A stretch of DNA of 64,000 nucleotides, from NCBI GenBank assembly GCA_947247005.1, contig OX365952.1:45674722-45738721 (forward strand). Reading direction: 5' to 3'. The DNA comes from Spisula solida. Lineage: Eukaryota > Mollusca > Bivalvia > Venerida > Mactridae. Shown here in pieces: positions 45,201 to 59,760 of the stretch. The position numbers and the translations under genes were made by a program. Every line of letters starts with the position of its first letter. Positions within the stretch are counted from its first letter, which is position 1. The notes under the pieces were generated by a model, which did not search any database, was not told where the DNA came from, and saw nothing but the letters and a program-made list of their open reading frames with translations.

Positions 45201-48200
45201 GATTCTAAATACGATAATATCCCGCACTATTTAACTGCGCGCATTCCATTTTCACCCATTTGACTTTGAACATAATTCCACGCTGAAATTGAGTGGCTTA
45301 TTAGCTGGTACAATTACCTCCCTCGTTAATGAAAACGATCTACGTAATTTTCTGAAGGAAATAACACATTTTAAACATTGAAACAATTTTAATAACACGA
45401 GTATAGGGTATCCATTTCATGAAATGAAAAATATAAATGAATTTATTATCAGAAGTTTTAATGAAACTTAGTTTCGAGAGTATATTGGAATTTCTAAAAA
45501 TAGATGCGTCATAGCTGTAACACTGGATTCTCGTGAAACTTGCCTTGCCATCGCGACTCGTAGAAGATTTACTATAAAGTTTACGTTCATTCATTCATAA
45601 ATATGTCACGTGATACGGGGCGTAAATAGTAACAGCCAATTTGAGGGGTATGTTTTATGGGGGTAATAAAACATGCTCTTGTTTGCACTATGTTTATAGG
45701 ATTAATCCGCGGATCGTGTTAGAATGCGTGCTATATTATCATTGTGGTTTGTTGAAATGTTGTTTATTGTGTTTAGTTGCTTTCGTTGTGATTTGTTGTG
45801 TGTAATGTTTATCTTTTATGTTGTGTGTAGTTCACAGTGATAAACTACATATTGCAAGATGTGGGATTCTTTTTCAATCCTTGTGAGAATTGTGTTTTAC
45901 ATGCGAACATTGTTCTACCACGTATACCATCGGTTCAAACTTAAATTAAAGAGAATAATTTCAAATTGCAGTTTATAACTAAAAATTCCGCGTAAACACG
46001 TCTTTCCTCGGATCGTGAATGTCAGCATTATGTTTTTGGCAATTATTTAGTTCCAAGTTGCAAGTATTATTTGCAATATATTTGTATTAACGTATGTGGG
46101 TACTTCAATATTCGATAGGAATTACAGCATGTCTGTCTGTTGTAGTTGTTTATACAAGGGAATGTATGGGAAATGTGATACATTCGGTGTGAACGATGCT
46201 CTTTGGTTGTAGATTGCAAATGAATACTAAAACGCTTAACTTAATTTTAAGATGAACAACGTATTATATTGAGTACTTTATTCATGTACTGTCTATCTCA
46301 CTGGACTCTCTTATCACATCCCCTGTAATACACACACCCCTTCCCTTTACACCTCTTCAACCCCTCCTCCTCATACCCATCCAACCTCTCTCCTCCTCAT
46401 ACCCCTTCCACCACTCACCCTCACACACTCTCAAACACATTATCTCCACAATAATTATTCACATGGCTTAAGCATACCCAAATAAGGTTACATATTCGTT
46501 CTAGGAGACTAGGAGACCATACAACGATACAATATCAAGCCCATATAGCCAGACATAAATGATAAATTACCTTACAGTGTCTCAAATAATGTAACGTAAA
46601 TTAAGTTTATAACCCACTGTCGTTCATTATTTATTAAATTTACTAATACATGTAGATGTTTACAGACACGAATAACTTGTCGATATTTGCAGTTTCGATC
46701 GCCTCTAAATAGCTGTTCTTAATTCAATAACGTTATAGACAGCTAGCTAAAAATAAATTGTATTGCAAGAACCCACTCGTCTGGTAAAACCGTAAGCTGT
46801 TAATTTGTTTCCTGATAGATAGAAACCTTTGGACATTGTCAAGTAGTGTTTAAGATAATAATAAAAACGATTCATTGTTTGTTTGTACACTGGATAACGG
46901 AAGTTATATTACAAGTTATACACGTGATACACTCGTGTCGCTATGTGAATTACTGATATAAGTTCGCCGGAGATAACTCTAGACTTATCAATAAACAAAG
47001 GATGCATAATATAAACACTGCACGGTCGACTGACCGCTTGTTATCAATTTATATTTAAAGAGTATATAATAAAAATAGAATATGCACACGATTGAACAAA
47101 ACTGAATATCGGAAATCCATTATTTGTAAACAAAGGCTAGTGCTATCTCCGGCGCACTATACATGTAATATTATTATGATAATGAATAGTTGATTCTCAG
47201 GAAATAAAATCTAACTCTGAATTCATAATAAAAATTAATCATGACAATCATGGATTCGAATTACTATATTTATACTCGCACGTGATCAATGGAGCGGTGT
47301 CGGTTACATGTTATGTACAGTGTTGGAAAATAAACGTTCTTGTTGTGTTTCGTGTCGGATTTAGAATCTATATCCCTTTGAAACATTGTATGGATTATCG
47401 CAACAGATGTGTAAGTGCATGTTTGTTTTCTAACGTGTATGCTATGATTAAATAAAATGTATACGGGGGTTGTCCCTAAACTCGCGAACATTTGAAATAC
47501 GATATAGATATACTAGTATTTGTACAGTCTGCTTGATATCATTATGATACACATTTCCTTCACTTGTTCATGCAGTTTATACAGTTTATTTCAAACAACC
47601 ACAACCAGAAGGTCATAGACCCATGTGGCAATATATACAAACAATATAATGCAACACAACTTACAAATCTATACATATTCTATACAATAACGGGAATTGT
47701 AAAATTAATGAATGAAAAACACATTACGGTTATAATGGTAAAGTCATATAAACACAGGAATGATGAGTTAATGCACGAGTACTCTTAACAGTTATTCAAA
47801 CATGAAGACAATAATGTGTGTTTGATAAAATAATGAATTAATGCATGAGCACATAATGAAATCATATAACTGTTGAAAACATGAAGACAAGAATGAGTTC
47901 GTGATAGATTCATGAAAAAAGAAAAAGGAAAATAAGTAAAAACATGATAAAAACATGAGTTTCATATACATGTATATCATACTTACGTCACAAAACACAA
48001 TCAATTAATTAAGTGTAGTAATACTTGTCGGCGCACATAAAAAACTTTACATTTTCTACTTAGTTATACACTTTCAAACATGAAATATTTTGTAGTTTTA
48101 TTTTGCAGTATTATTCATTAACAATTTACACTTGCGTATGTGTCAATGTTGGGTGTTTTCGTAAAGCCTAATGCCGTGACACGTACACATTTGGAGAGTG

Positions 48201-50757
48201 TGCCTGCTACTGCTACAGTATATGTACCTACATAGATTGTATAATTACATGTATAATTTATTATTATTATGTAATATTAATATACAATATTTCCCTTAAA
48301 CGGATGGTTTTCGTAAAGTGAAACCGTATACTGTACATATGTATTACATGTTTGGATATTATAGAACATTTTAATGTACACTTCGTGCATTCTAACCTGT
48401 CTTAAACCACCCATCAATGTCAATGTATACATCAAACGTGGCCGCTTGAAGCAGGTCGTTGTTGTTGTCGTTACATGTATTATTATAAGTTGTAAAATCA
48501 TTAATATTCGTGGGGGATTTAAATTCGTGGATTTCCAGTACGGTAATTCCTCAGTCATGTTCACATGTATTATTTGTGCATTTAATAAAATTATACAAAA
48601 TGGTCGTTCTGTGGGTCTAAATTATACTGGCTTATTAAGATAGATGATTGCATAATTCAGGTGACGACTAACACTAGCTCTACTGTATCAGTAATGGGTG
48701 ATATATATCTTCTATATCTTTGACGTTTCGTATGCTTCTATTTCTAATTTTCTTTTTATTAGTAATGCGTTTGGAGTTTATATTCTATATTGCTAAAGAG
48801 TATTTTGACATTGTCTTCATTTAGAAGGTCGTGACTTTGGGATCCGTATTAAAGGGCTACATTTAATTCCAAGATCTATATTAAGAGGCGTGGATCACGT
48901 ACCTCAAACTAATTAACTGTTTCAGATGACATCTGGATAAAATTATTCCAGGAAACACTGCGGCGACTATAGACAGAGGAATCTTGGTTCGCGATCAATA
49001 TGAAATGAAGTGTTGCGCAATGTTGATATAATACTAGTATATTATCACTTCACAGAAGCCGTTAGTGTCATCTACAGTGATGTTACTGACCTTTGAATTC
49101 AACCCATATAGTGCGATATCAGTCATACTGAATTCATTTCATTGGAATTTGATTATGGAAGTATTACTCCATATGTTGGACAACTCGCAGTTTTATGCCT
49201 ACATGTATATCAAATAACTGTCTGTTTTAAAGCCATATAATGATCAATCCTATATATGGTTGATTGAACAACTCGAGATAAAATGTACATCTTACAGTAA
49301 AAATGCGGTAAAACCTCACTTAGAGACCACTAAAACTACCAGCTTGATTTTCTGTTTGTGGACAAGGTTTCACTCAAGTAGTACGCATGTATGTGATGAA
49401 GTGCATCTGCTTCATACAAAACATCGCCGATGTGGAATTCCTCACAGGGACAATTAGGCATAAGCAAGTCAGTGGATTCATTAAAGGTGGTCGCTTACAA
49501 CATACCAAAATTTCCATTCATTGTGTTGTCCCAATTTCTTCCGATTCATCGCCATTCCTGCCGATATCACAAGCTGTCTTATGACTTCCCCGAAGCTTCC
49601 CCCTAGATCACGAGGAACCTGTTCCCGATGTCCTGATAGCTCATTAATTTCCATCGGGAGTACATCGCCGAGGCAAAAAAATGCTCAATGGTACCTAGGC
49701 TTTAGTACACAACTTTGTGCATGTGTACGTTGTCTTCTTTCTAAGAACTATATACATTATTCTCGATAATTCCCTGCAGATCATTGTGATCATGCGCACT
49801 CATTGATCCGTACCGACATCTATACCAATATATAGTTACATGGGTCGATTGCACATTAGTCTGTCAGTTAACCGTGTATGATCACTCATTCATGTACCAG
49901 GCCCGTAGCCACACAGGGGGCACATCGATGCATTTGCCTTGGTTAAAATTAAACCGTATAGTATGTGATCACTATATTCAAGTATCAGGCAAGTAGTTAC
50001 ACAGGGGCACAGTGACACTGATGCAAATTGAGAAATGACCAATACAGGCAAGTCATTTGAGGAAAGAACTTACCAAAATAATGCAGAAACTGCAGTTAAG
50101 TTACGCTTAAAAGACCATGTCAAAAGGTGTCTTGATAGTGAATATGTCTTAATAGCAAAGCAGTTTCGTTATAAATTTGAAACTATATTCCTTACAATTG
50201 CAAAATGCCACATTTAAAGGAGTTCGATATGTATACAGTTTCGTGTATGCGAGATGGCGGATAGAATCCGCAATACTAGAATTTGTTCAAACTTTGTATA
50301 TGAACACAATAGCGTGTTAAGAACAGAAAAAAACAAGACTTAAGTATAGATCACCGAACTTGTTAATGAGTCATCTCCCCTTTAAACTTCGTATGTTGTT
50401 TTCCTTCCAATTCGCGTATTCAAGGGCAGATAACTTCTAAATAAGCACGGTGACATTAACAATTATGTTTGTCCTTGCATTTTGTTCTGCTTTTAGTATG
50501 TATGCAGTGTACATATACATGTACAAAGTTTGAATAAATTCTATAATAATTATTATTGGGTCATTTAGATTTGCCAGGTCGGTCACAAGAAACTGCCGCG
50601 CACGTCCTTAGTGAAGCGGTCGTGAGAACTTTACTGTATTTTGTGTAATGTTGTCTCTGTATATCTAGTGTAATAGGCGATTTTCCTAGACATTGAAGTG
50701 CACAACTGTTAAATTGATAATAGTACATTAAACACACGTGTTAACATACATCTTGTC
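45201..50757. other. About 5.5 kb AT-rich spacer, no gene recognised
   Basis: All frames are short and unconvincing. A pyrimidine-rich stretch lies at 46317-46450 (runs of ccctcctcctc type). 47780-47905 holds two diverged copies of 'aaacatgaagacaa.aatg'. 45604-45615 contains 'gtcacgtgat', an E-box of TFE/MITF type, near a 'ccaat' box. Confidence 0.5.
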
Positions 50758-50825
50758 GTGTTCCATGTCACGTGTGCGTATCCAAGGTCACGTGTGTCGT
50801 ATCCAAGGTCACATGTGTCCTGAGC
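50758..50825. repeat. Short direct repeat with E-boxes
   Basis: Three copies of a 22-23-base unit, 'tccaaggtcacgtgtg' with 'tcgta' or similar, give two CACGTG and one CACATG cores, about 190 bases before the 46-bp satellite. Confidence 0.7.
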
Positions 50826-51009
50826 CATTGTTATAGATATTGTTGTGGAAGATCAAGTTCAAGAGCGGGTCTACTGGGCAATTTTTCTAAGGATTTTGGA
50901 ACATATTATTTTCTATGTAAGGTGCCCGAGCAGTCGTTTGTCTGAGATGGGTGTCCTAATCAGACTCCAAGCCATGACAAACTCGTGTAAATATGTTAGA
51001 ATTACAGGG

Positions 51010-54000
51010 AGTCCGGGGTTGATACCCACACACCTCTGTTCCCCCACATAAAGTAAGTCCGGGACTGATACCCACATACCTCTGTTCCCCCACATGAAGT
51101 AAGTCCGGGACTGATACCCACACACCTCTGTTCCCCCGCATGAAGTTAGTCCGGGACTGATACCCACACACCTCTGCTCCCCCACATGAAGTAAGTCCGG
51201 GACTGATACCCACACACCTCTGCTCCCCCACATGAAGTAAGTCCGGGACTGATACCCACATACCTCTGTTCCCCCACATGAAGTTAGTCCGGGACTGATA
51301 CCCACACACCTCTGTTCCCCCACATAAAGTAAGTCCGGGACTGATACCCACACACCTCTGCTTCCCCGCATGAAGTAAGTCCGGGACTGATACCCACACA
51401 CCTCTGCTTCCCCGCATGAAGTAAGTCCGGGACTGATACCCACATACCTCTGTTCCCCCGCATGAAGTAAGTCCGGGACTGATACCCACACACCTCTGCT
51501 TCCCCGCATGAAGTAAGTCCGGGACTGATACCCACACACCTCTGCTTCCCCGCATGAAGTAAGTCCGGGACTGATACCCACACACCTCTGCTTCCCCGCA
51601 TGAAGTAAGTCCGGGACTGATACCCACACACCTCTGCTTCCCCGCATGAAGTAAGTCCGGGACTGATACCCACACACCTCTGCTTTCCCGCATGAAGTAA
51701 GTCCGGGACTGATACCCACACACCTCTGCTCCCCCACATGAAGTAAGTCCGGGACTGATACCCACACACCTCTGCTCCCCCACATGAAGTAAGTCCGGGA
51801 CTGATACCCCCACACCTCTGCTCCCCCACATGAAGTTAGTCCGGGACTGATACCCACATACCTCTGCTCCCCCACATGAAGTAAGTCCGGGGCTGATACC
51901 CACACACCTCTGCTCCCCCACATGAAGTAAGTCCGGGACTGATACCCACATACCTCTGCTCCCCCACATGAAGTAAGTCCGGGGCTGATACCCACACACC
52001 TCTGCTCCCCCGCATGAAGTTAGTCCGGGACTGATACCCACACACCTCTGCTCCCCCACATGAAGTAAGTCCGGGACTGATACCCACACACCTCTGCTCC
52101 CCCACATGAAGTAAGTCCGGGGCTGATACCCACACACCTCTGCTCCCCCGCATGAAGTTAGTCCGGGACTGATACCCACACACCTCTGCTCCCCCACATG
52201 AAGTAAGTCCGGGACTGATACCCACATACCTCTGCTCCCCCACATGAAGTAAGTCCGGGGCTGATACCCACACACCTCTGCTCCCCCGCATGAAGTTAGT
52301 CCGGGACTGATACCCACACATCTCTGCTCCCCCACCTGAAGTAAGTCCGGGCCTGATACCCACACACCTCTGCTCCCCCGCATGAAGTAAGTCCGGGACT
52401 GATACCCACACACCTCTGCTCCCCCGCATGAAGTTAGTCCGGGACTGATACCCACACATCTCTGTTCCCCCGCATGAAGTTAGTCCGGGACTGATACCCA
52501 CACACCTCTGTTCCCCCACATGAAGTAAGTCCGGGACTGATACCCACACACCTCTGTTCCCCCACATGAAGTTAGTCCGGGACTGATACCCACACACCTC
52601 TGTTCCCCCGCATGAAGTTAGTCCGGGACTGATACCCACACACCTCTGTTCCCCCGCATGAAGTTAGTCCGGGACTGATACCCACACACCTCTGCTCCCC
52701 CACATAAAGTAAGTCCGGGACTGATACCCACATACCTCTGCTCCCCCGCATGAAGTTAGTCCGGGACTGATACCCACACACCTCTGCTCCCCCACATGAA
52801 GTAAGTCCGGGACTGATACCCACATACCTCTGCTCCCCCACATGAAGTAAGTCCGGGGCTGATACCCACACACCTCTGCTCCCCCGCATGAAGTTAGTCC
52901 GGGGCTGATACCCACACACCTCTGCTCCCCCACATGAAGTAAGTCCGGGGCTGATACCCACACACCTCTGCTCCCCCACATGAAGTTAGTCCGGGACTGA
53001 TACCCACACACCTCTGCTTCCCCGCATGAAGTTAGTCCGGGACTGATACCCACATACCTCTGTTCCCCCACATGAAGTTAGTCCGGGACTGATACCCACA
53101 CATCTCTGTTCCCCCACATGAAGTTAGTCCGGGACTGATACCCACACATCTCTGTTCCCCCACATGAAGTTAGTCCGGGACTGATACCCACACACCTCTG
53201 CTCCCCCGAATGAAGTTAGTCCGGGACTGATATCCACACACCTCTGTTCCCCCGCATGAAGTTAGTCCGGGACTGATACCCACACATCTCTGTTCCCCCA
53301 CATGAAGTTAGTCCGGGACTGATACACACACATCTCTGTTCCCCCACATGAAGTTAGTCCGGGGCTGATACACACACACCTCTGCTCCCCCGCATGAAGT
53401 TAGTCCGGGACTGATACCCACATACCTCTGTTCCCCCACATGAAGTTAGTCCGGGGCTGATACACACACACCTCTGCTCCCCCGCATGAAGTTAGTCCGG
53501 GACTGATACCCACATACCTCTGTTCCCCCACATGAAGTTAGTCCGGGACTGATACACACACACCTCTGCTCCCCCACATGAAGTTAGTCCGGGACTGATA
53601 CCCACATACCTCTGTTCCCCCACATGAAGTTAGTCCGGGACTGATACCCACATACCTCTGTTCCCCCACATGAAGTTAGTCCGGGACTGATACCCACATA
53701 CCTCTGTTCTCCCACATGAAGTTAGTCCGGGACTGATACCCACATACCTCTGTTCCCCCACATGAAGTTAGTCCGGGACTGATACCCACACACCTCTGTT
53801 CCCCCGCATGAAGTTAGTCCGGGACTGATACCCACATACCTCTGTTCCCCCACATGAAGTTCGTCCGGGACTGATACCCACACACCTCTGTTCCCCCGCA
53901 TGAAGTTAGTCCGGGACTGATACCCAAATACCTCTGTTCCCCCACATGAAGTAAGTCCGGGACTGATACCCACATACCTCTGTTCCCCCACATGAAGTTA

Positions 54001-57000
54001 GTCCGGGACTGATACCCACATACCTCTGTTCCCCCACATGAAGTTAGTCCGGGACTGATACCCACATACCTCTGTTCCCCCACATGAAGTTAGTCCGGGA
54101 CTGATACCCACATACCTCTGTTCCCCCACATGAAGTAAGTCCGGGACTGATACCCACATACCTCTGTTCCCCCACATGAAGTTAGTCCGGGACTGATACC
54201 CACACACCTCTGTTCCCCCACATGAAGTTAGTCCGGGACTGATACCCACACACCTCTGCTCCCCCACATGAAGTAAGTCCGGGGCTGATACCCACACACC
54301 TCTGCTTCCCCGCATGAAGTTAGTCCGGGACTGATACCCACACACCTCTGCTCCCCCACATGAAGTTAGTCCGGGACTGATACCCACACATCTCTGTTCC
54401 CCCACATGAAGTAAGTCCGGGGCTGATACCCACATACCTCTGCTTCCCCGCATGAAGTAAGTCCGGGACTGATACCCACACACCTCTGCTTTCCCGCATG
54501 AAGTAAGTCCGGGACTGATACCCACACACCTCTGTTCCCCCGCATGAAGTTAGTCCGGGACTGATACCCACACATCTCTGTTCCCCCACATGAAGTAAGT
54601 CCGGGGCTGATACCAACATACCTCTGCTCCCCCGCATGAAGTAAGTCCGGGACTGATACCCACATACCTCTGTTCCCCCGCATGAAGTTAGTCCGGGACT
54701 GATACCCACACACCTCTGTTCCCCCGCATGAAGTTAGTCCGGGACTGATACCCACACACCTCTGTTCCCCCGCATGAAGTTAGTCCGGGGCTGATACACA
54801 CACATCTCTGTTCCCCCACATGAAGTTAGTCCGGGACTGATACCCACACACCTCTGTTCCCCCACATGAAGTTAGTCCGGGACTGATACCCACACATCTC
54901 TGTTCCCCACATGAAGTCAGTCCGGGACTGATACCCACACATCTCTGTTCCCCCACATGAAGTTAGTCCGGGACTGATACCCACACCCACCTCTGCTCCC
55001 CCGCGTGAAGTTAGTCCGGGACTGATACCCACAAACCTCTGTTCCCCCGCATGAAGTTAGTCCGGGACTGATACCCACACGCCTCTGTTCCCCCGCATGT
55101 AGTAAGTCCGGGACTGATACCCACACATCTCTGTTCCCCCACATGAAGTTAGTCCGGGACTGATACCCACACATCTCTGTTCCCCCACATGAAGTTAGTC
55201 CGGGACTGATACCCACACATCTCTGTTCCCCCACATGAAGTTAGTCCGGGACTGATACCCACACACCTCTGTTCCCCCACATGAAGTTAGTCCGGGACTG
55301 ATACCCACATACCTCTGTTCCCCCACATGAAGTAAGTCCGGGACTGATACCCACATACCTCTGTTCCCCCACATGAAGTTAGTCCGGGACTGATACCCAC
55401 ACACCTCTGTTCCCTCGCATGTAGTTAGTCCGGGGCCGACACCTACACACCTCTGCTCCCCCGCATGAAGTTAGTCCGGGGCTGACACCTACACACCTCT
55501 GCCCCCCCCGCATGAAGTTAGTCCGGGACTGATACCCACACACCTCTGTTCCCCCGCATGAAGTTAGTCCGGGACTGATACCCACACATCTCTGTTCCCC
55601 CACATGAAGTTAGTCCGGGACTGATACACACACATCTCTGTTCCCCCACATGAAGTTAGTCCGGGGCTGATACACACACACCTCTGCTCCCCCGCATGAA
55701 GTTAGTCCGGGACTGATACCCACACACCTCTGTTCCCCCGCATGAAGTTAGTCCGGGACTGATACCCACACACCTCTGTTCCCCCGCATGAAGTTAGTCC
55801 GGGACTGATACCCACACACCTCTGTTCCCCCGCATGAAGTTAGTCCGGGGCTGATACACACACATCTCTGTTCCCCAACATGAAGTTAGTCCGGGGTTGA
55901 TACCCACACACCTCTGCTCCCCCGCATGAAGTTAGTCCGGGGTTGATACCCACACACCTCTGCTCCCCCGCATGAAGTTAGTCCGGGGCTGATACCCACA
56001 CACCTCTGTTCCCCCGCATGTAGTTAGTCCGGGACTGATACCCACACACCTCTGTTCCCCCGCATGTAGTTAGTCCGGGACTGATACCCACATACCTCTG
56101 TTCCCCCACATGAAGTTAGTCCGGGACTGATACCCACACACCTCTGTTCCCCCGCATGAAGTTAGTCCGGGACTGATACCCACATACCTCTGTTCCCCCA
56201 CATGAAGTTCGTCCGGGACTGATACCCACACACCTCTGTTCCCCCGCATGAAGTTAGTCCGGGACTGATACCCACACATCTCTGTTCCCCCTCACGAAGT
56301 TAGTCCGGGACTGATACCCACACATCTCTGTTCCCCCGCATGAAGTTAGTCCGGGACTGATACCCACACATCTCTGTTCCCCCGCACGAAGTTAGTCCGG
56401 GACTGATACCCACACATCTCTGTTCCCCCGCATGAAGTTAGTCCGGGACTGATACCCACACATCTCTGTTCCCCCGCACGAAGTTAGTCCGGGACTGATA
56501 CCCACATACCTCTGTTCCCCCACATGAAGTAAGTCCGGGACTGATACCCACATACCTCTGTTCCCCCACATGAAGTTAGTCCGGGACTGATACCCACACA
56601 CCTCTGTTCCCCCACATGAAGTTAGTCCGGGACTGATACCCACATACCTCTGTTCCCCCACATGAAGTAAGTCCGGGACTGATACCCACATACCTCTGTT
56701 CCCCCACATGAAGTTAGTCCGGGACTGATACCCACATACCTCTGTTCCCCCACATGAAGTTAGTCCGGGACTGATACCCACATACCTCTGTTCCCCCACA
56801 TGAAGTTAGTCCGGGACTGATACCCACATACCTCTGTTCCCCCACATGAAGTAAGTCCGGGACTGATACCCACATACCTCTGTTCCCCCACATGAAGTTA
56901 GTCCGGGACTGATACCCACACACCTCTGTTCCCCCGCATGTAGTTAGTCCGGGACTGATACCCACATACCTCTGTTCCCCCACATGAAGTTAGTCCGGGA

Positions 57001-58655
57001 CTGATACCCACACACCTATGTTCCCCCGCATGAAGTTAGTCCGGGACTGATACCCACACACCTCTGCTCCCCCGCATGAAGTAAGTCCGGGACTGATACC
57101 CACACACCTCTGCTCCCCCGCATGAAGTTAGTCCGGGACTGATACCCACCCACCTCTGCTCCCCCGCATGAAGTAAGTCCGGGACTGATACCCACCCACC
57201 TCTGCTCCCCCGCATGAAGTAAGTCCGGGACTGATACCCACACATCTCTGTTCCCCCTCACGAAGTTAGTCCGGGACTGATACCCACACATCTCTGTTCC
57301 CCCGCATGAAGTTAGTCCGGGACTGATACCCACACATCTCTGTTCCCCCGCACGAAGTTAGTCCGGGACTGATACCCACACATCTCTGTTCCCCCGCATG
57401 AAGTTAGTCCGGGACTGATACCCACACATCTCTGTTCCCCCGCACGAAGTTAGTCCGGGACTGATACCCACACATCTCTGTTCCCCCGCATGAAGTTAGT
57501 CCGGGGCTGATACCCACACATCTCTGTTCCCCCGCATGAAGTTAGTCCGGGACTGATACCCACACACCTCTGTTCCCCCGCATGAAGTTAGTCCGGGACT
57601 GATACCCACACACCTCTGTTCCCCCGCATGAAGTTAGTCCGGGGCTGATACACACACATCTCTGTTCCCCCACATGAAGTTAGTCCGGGGTTGATACCCA
57701 CACACCTCTGCTCCCCCGCATGAAGTTAGTCCGGGGTTGATACCCACACACCTCTGCTCCCCCGCATGAAGTTAGTCCGGGGCTGATACCCACACACCTC
57801 TGTTCCCCCGCATGTAGTTAGTCCGGGACTGATACCCACACACCTCTGTTCCCCCGCATGTAGTTAGTCCGGGACTGATACCCACATACCTCTGTTCCCC
57901 CACATGAAGTTAGTCCGGGACTGATACCCACACACCTCTGTTCCCCCGCATGAAGTTAGTCCGGGACTGATACCCACACACCTCTGCTCCCCCGCATGAA
58001 GTAAGTCCGGGACTGATACCCACACACCTCTGCTCCCCCGCATGAAGTTAGTCCGGGACTGATACCCACCCACCTCTGCTCCCCCGCATGAAGTAAGTCC
58101 GGGACTGATACCCACCCACCTCTGCTCCCCCGCATGAAGTAAGTCCGGGACTGATACCCACACATCTCTGTTCCCCCTCACGAAGTTAGTCCGGGACTGA
58201 TACCCACACATCTCTGTTCCCCCGCATGAAGTTAGTCCGGGACTGATACCCACACATCTCTGTTCCCCCGCACGAAGTTAGTCCGGGACTGATACCCACA
58301 CATCTCTGTTCCCCCCCATGAAGTTAGTCCGGGACTGATACCCACACATCTCTGTTCCCCCGCACGAAGTTAGTCCGGGACTGATACCCACACATCTCTG
58401 TTCCCCCGCATGAAGTTAGTCCGGGGCTGATACCCACACATCTCTGTTCCCCCGCATGAAGTTAGTCCGGGACTGATACCCACACATCTCTGTTCCCCCG
58501 CATGAAGTTAGTCCGGGACTGATACCCACACCCACCTCTGTTCCCCCGCATGAAGTTAGTCCGGGGCTGATACCCACACACATCTGCTCCCCCGCATGAA
58601 GTTAGTCCGGGACTGATACCCACACATCTCTGCTCCCCCGCATGAAGTTAGTCCG
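51010..58655. repeat. 46-bp satellite array, about 166 copies (7.6 kb)
   Basis: The unit is 'agtccgggactgatacccac' followed by 'acacctctgttcccccgcat' and 'gaagtt'. Variant sites form recognisable types: aagtaagt/aagttagt, ctgctcc/ctgttcc, acatg/gcatg and gggac/gggg. Larger blocks are duplicated: a 'ccccctcacgaag' variant recurs at 56285, 57251 and 58171, i.e. 966 (21 units) and 920 (20 units) apart. A few units have 1-2 base indels. Since 46 is 1 modulo 3, three units give a 46-residue pattern and long minus-strand frames, which are not genes. Confidence 0.98.
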
Positions 58656-59169
58656 TACTGGTTTGTACTAATTCCAATATATAATATACCCAACTCAACC
58701 TGTATGACTTATTGCGAGCAAAAACATCTGTGATTTCCGGTTACTGTATGACTTATCGACATACTATTCAATTCAACGTGTTTGACTTATTGCGATAACC
58801 GGAAGTTGAAGCGTTTATACACTGTGAAAACTAGCATGCTAGTACAACTTACTGCAAATTATATTAAAATTGATCTACATGTGTAGAAAAACGGCACTAA
58901 ACATGCTATTGTTAACAAACGATCAGAATCACATCGTCATGTATGACGTCACCTGCTTTACATTCCCATCTGTCTAATATTCAATGAACAGTATACAACC
59001 CCTCAAGACCGGCCCTCTGCCGAGCAACAACCTCTTCAGATATAATACCACCTTTAAAATATTCCTATGCCGATATTTACTATACAATTGACCTCTGTAT
59101 ATCAATAACCTCTGAAAAACAACCAATGTTAACAGCTACCAAAAGGTGTTGCTCTACAGAGGTTGCACT
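58656..59169. other. Spacer after the satellite
   Basis: Ordinary AT-rich sequence. 58690-58800 contains 'gtatgacttattg' and 'tttgacttattgcgataac' as a loose repeat. No gene was seen. Confidence 0.4.
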
Positions 59170-59271
59170 CACAGGTATCTCTATCATTGACAAGGGTACA
59201 AAAATATTTTTTAAAATAAAAGTTATGTTATCTAAGGGTTTTTTACTTTTTATCAATGAAACAGTTACCTG
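59170..59271. mobile_element. Foldback element, 'acaggtaactgtatcattga' family
   Basis: 'cacaggtatctctatcattg' pairs with 'caatgaaacagttacctg' across an A/T-rich spacer. Same family as 15876-15978 and 59834-59980. Confidence 0.65.
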
Positions 59272-59425
59272 ACGTTTTTCTGTACATTGTTAAACAAAAT
59301 TTGATTTCATTTGTTTAGAATTGCAATGGAATTGTGTTTATCAGTATGATACACATTCTACTTGGTGATGTTAACATACGTAGGATATATATCTCTGACG
59401 TTTCAACAAGACATCAGTCAATATG

Positions 59426-59652
59426 TATAGGGTGTTCAAAAAGTTTGTTCTCAAAATTTATATTCATACAAGTTTAATTTTATCTCAGCTATTTATGCAA
59501 TGTACAATTTTAATTTCTTACACTGGTAGCTCTACTGAATGCCAGAAAGATTAGAACAATGGTAGAAACCTCTGGAATTAGACCTATATTTTTACATTTT
59601 TCTGACGTCAGAAAGATAAATAATTGAGAACGAACTTTTTTAACACCCTGTA
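59426..59652. mobile_element. Short inverted-repeat element, gggtgttnaaaaagtttgt family
   Basis: Ends 'agggtgttcaaaaagtttgt' and 'cgaacttttttaacaccct' are inverted, with TA at each edge. Shares interior words ('gtacaatt', 'tctggaatta', 'ttttacatt') with 10793-11031. Confidence 0.8.
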
Positions 59653-59760
59653 TGCCTTCCTTCTGCTGACTTGTTTATATTGCATCCAGACAGAACGATT
59701 GCAGACGTGCTTAAACCATGTAGTCAGTTCATATACACTGATAATGAGACATGTTTCAAA

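Noticed and set aside
45340..45594. 84-codon minus-strand frame beside the hairpin element
   Set aside because: No recognisable domain or splice signals; probably chance.
50913..58253. Many minus-strand frames with a 46-residue repeat (for example 499 codons at 50956-52455)
   Set aside because: Produced by the 46-bp satellite; frames overlap each other in different phases and break at unit indels.
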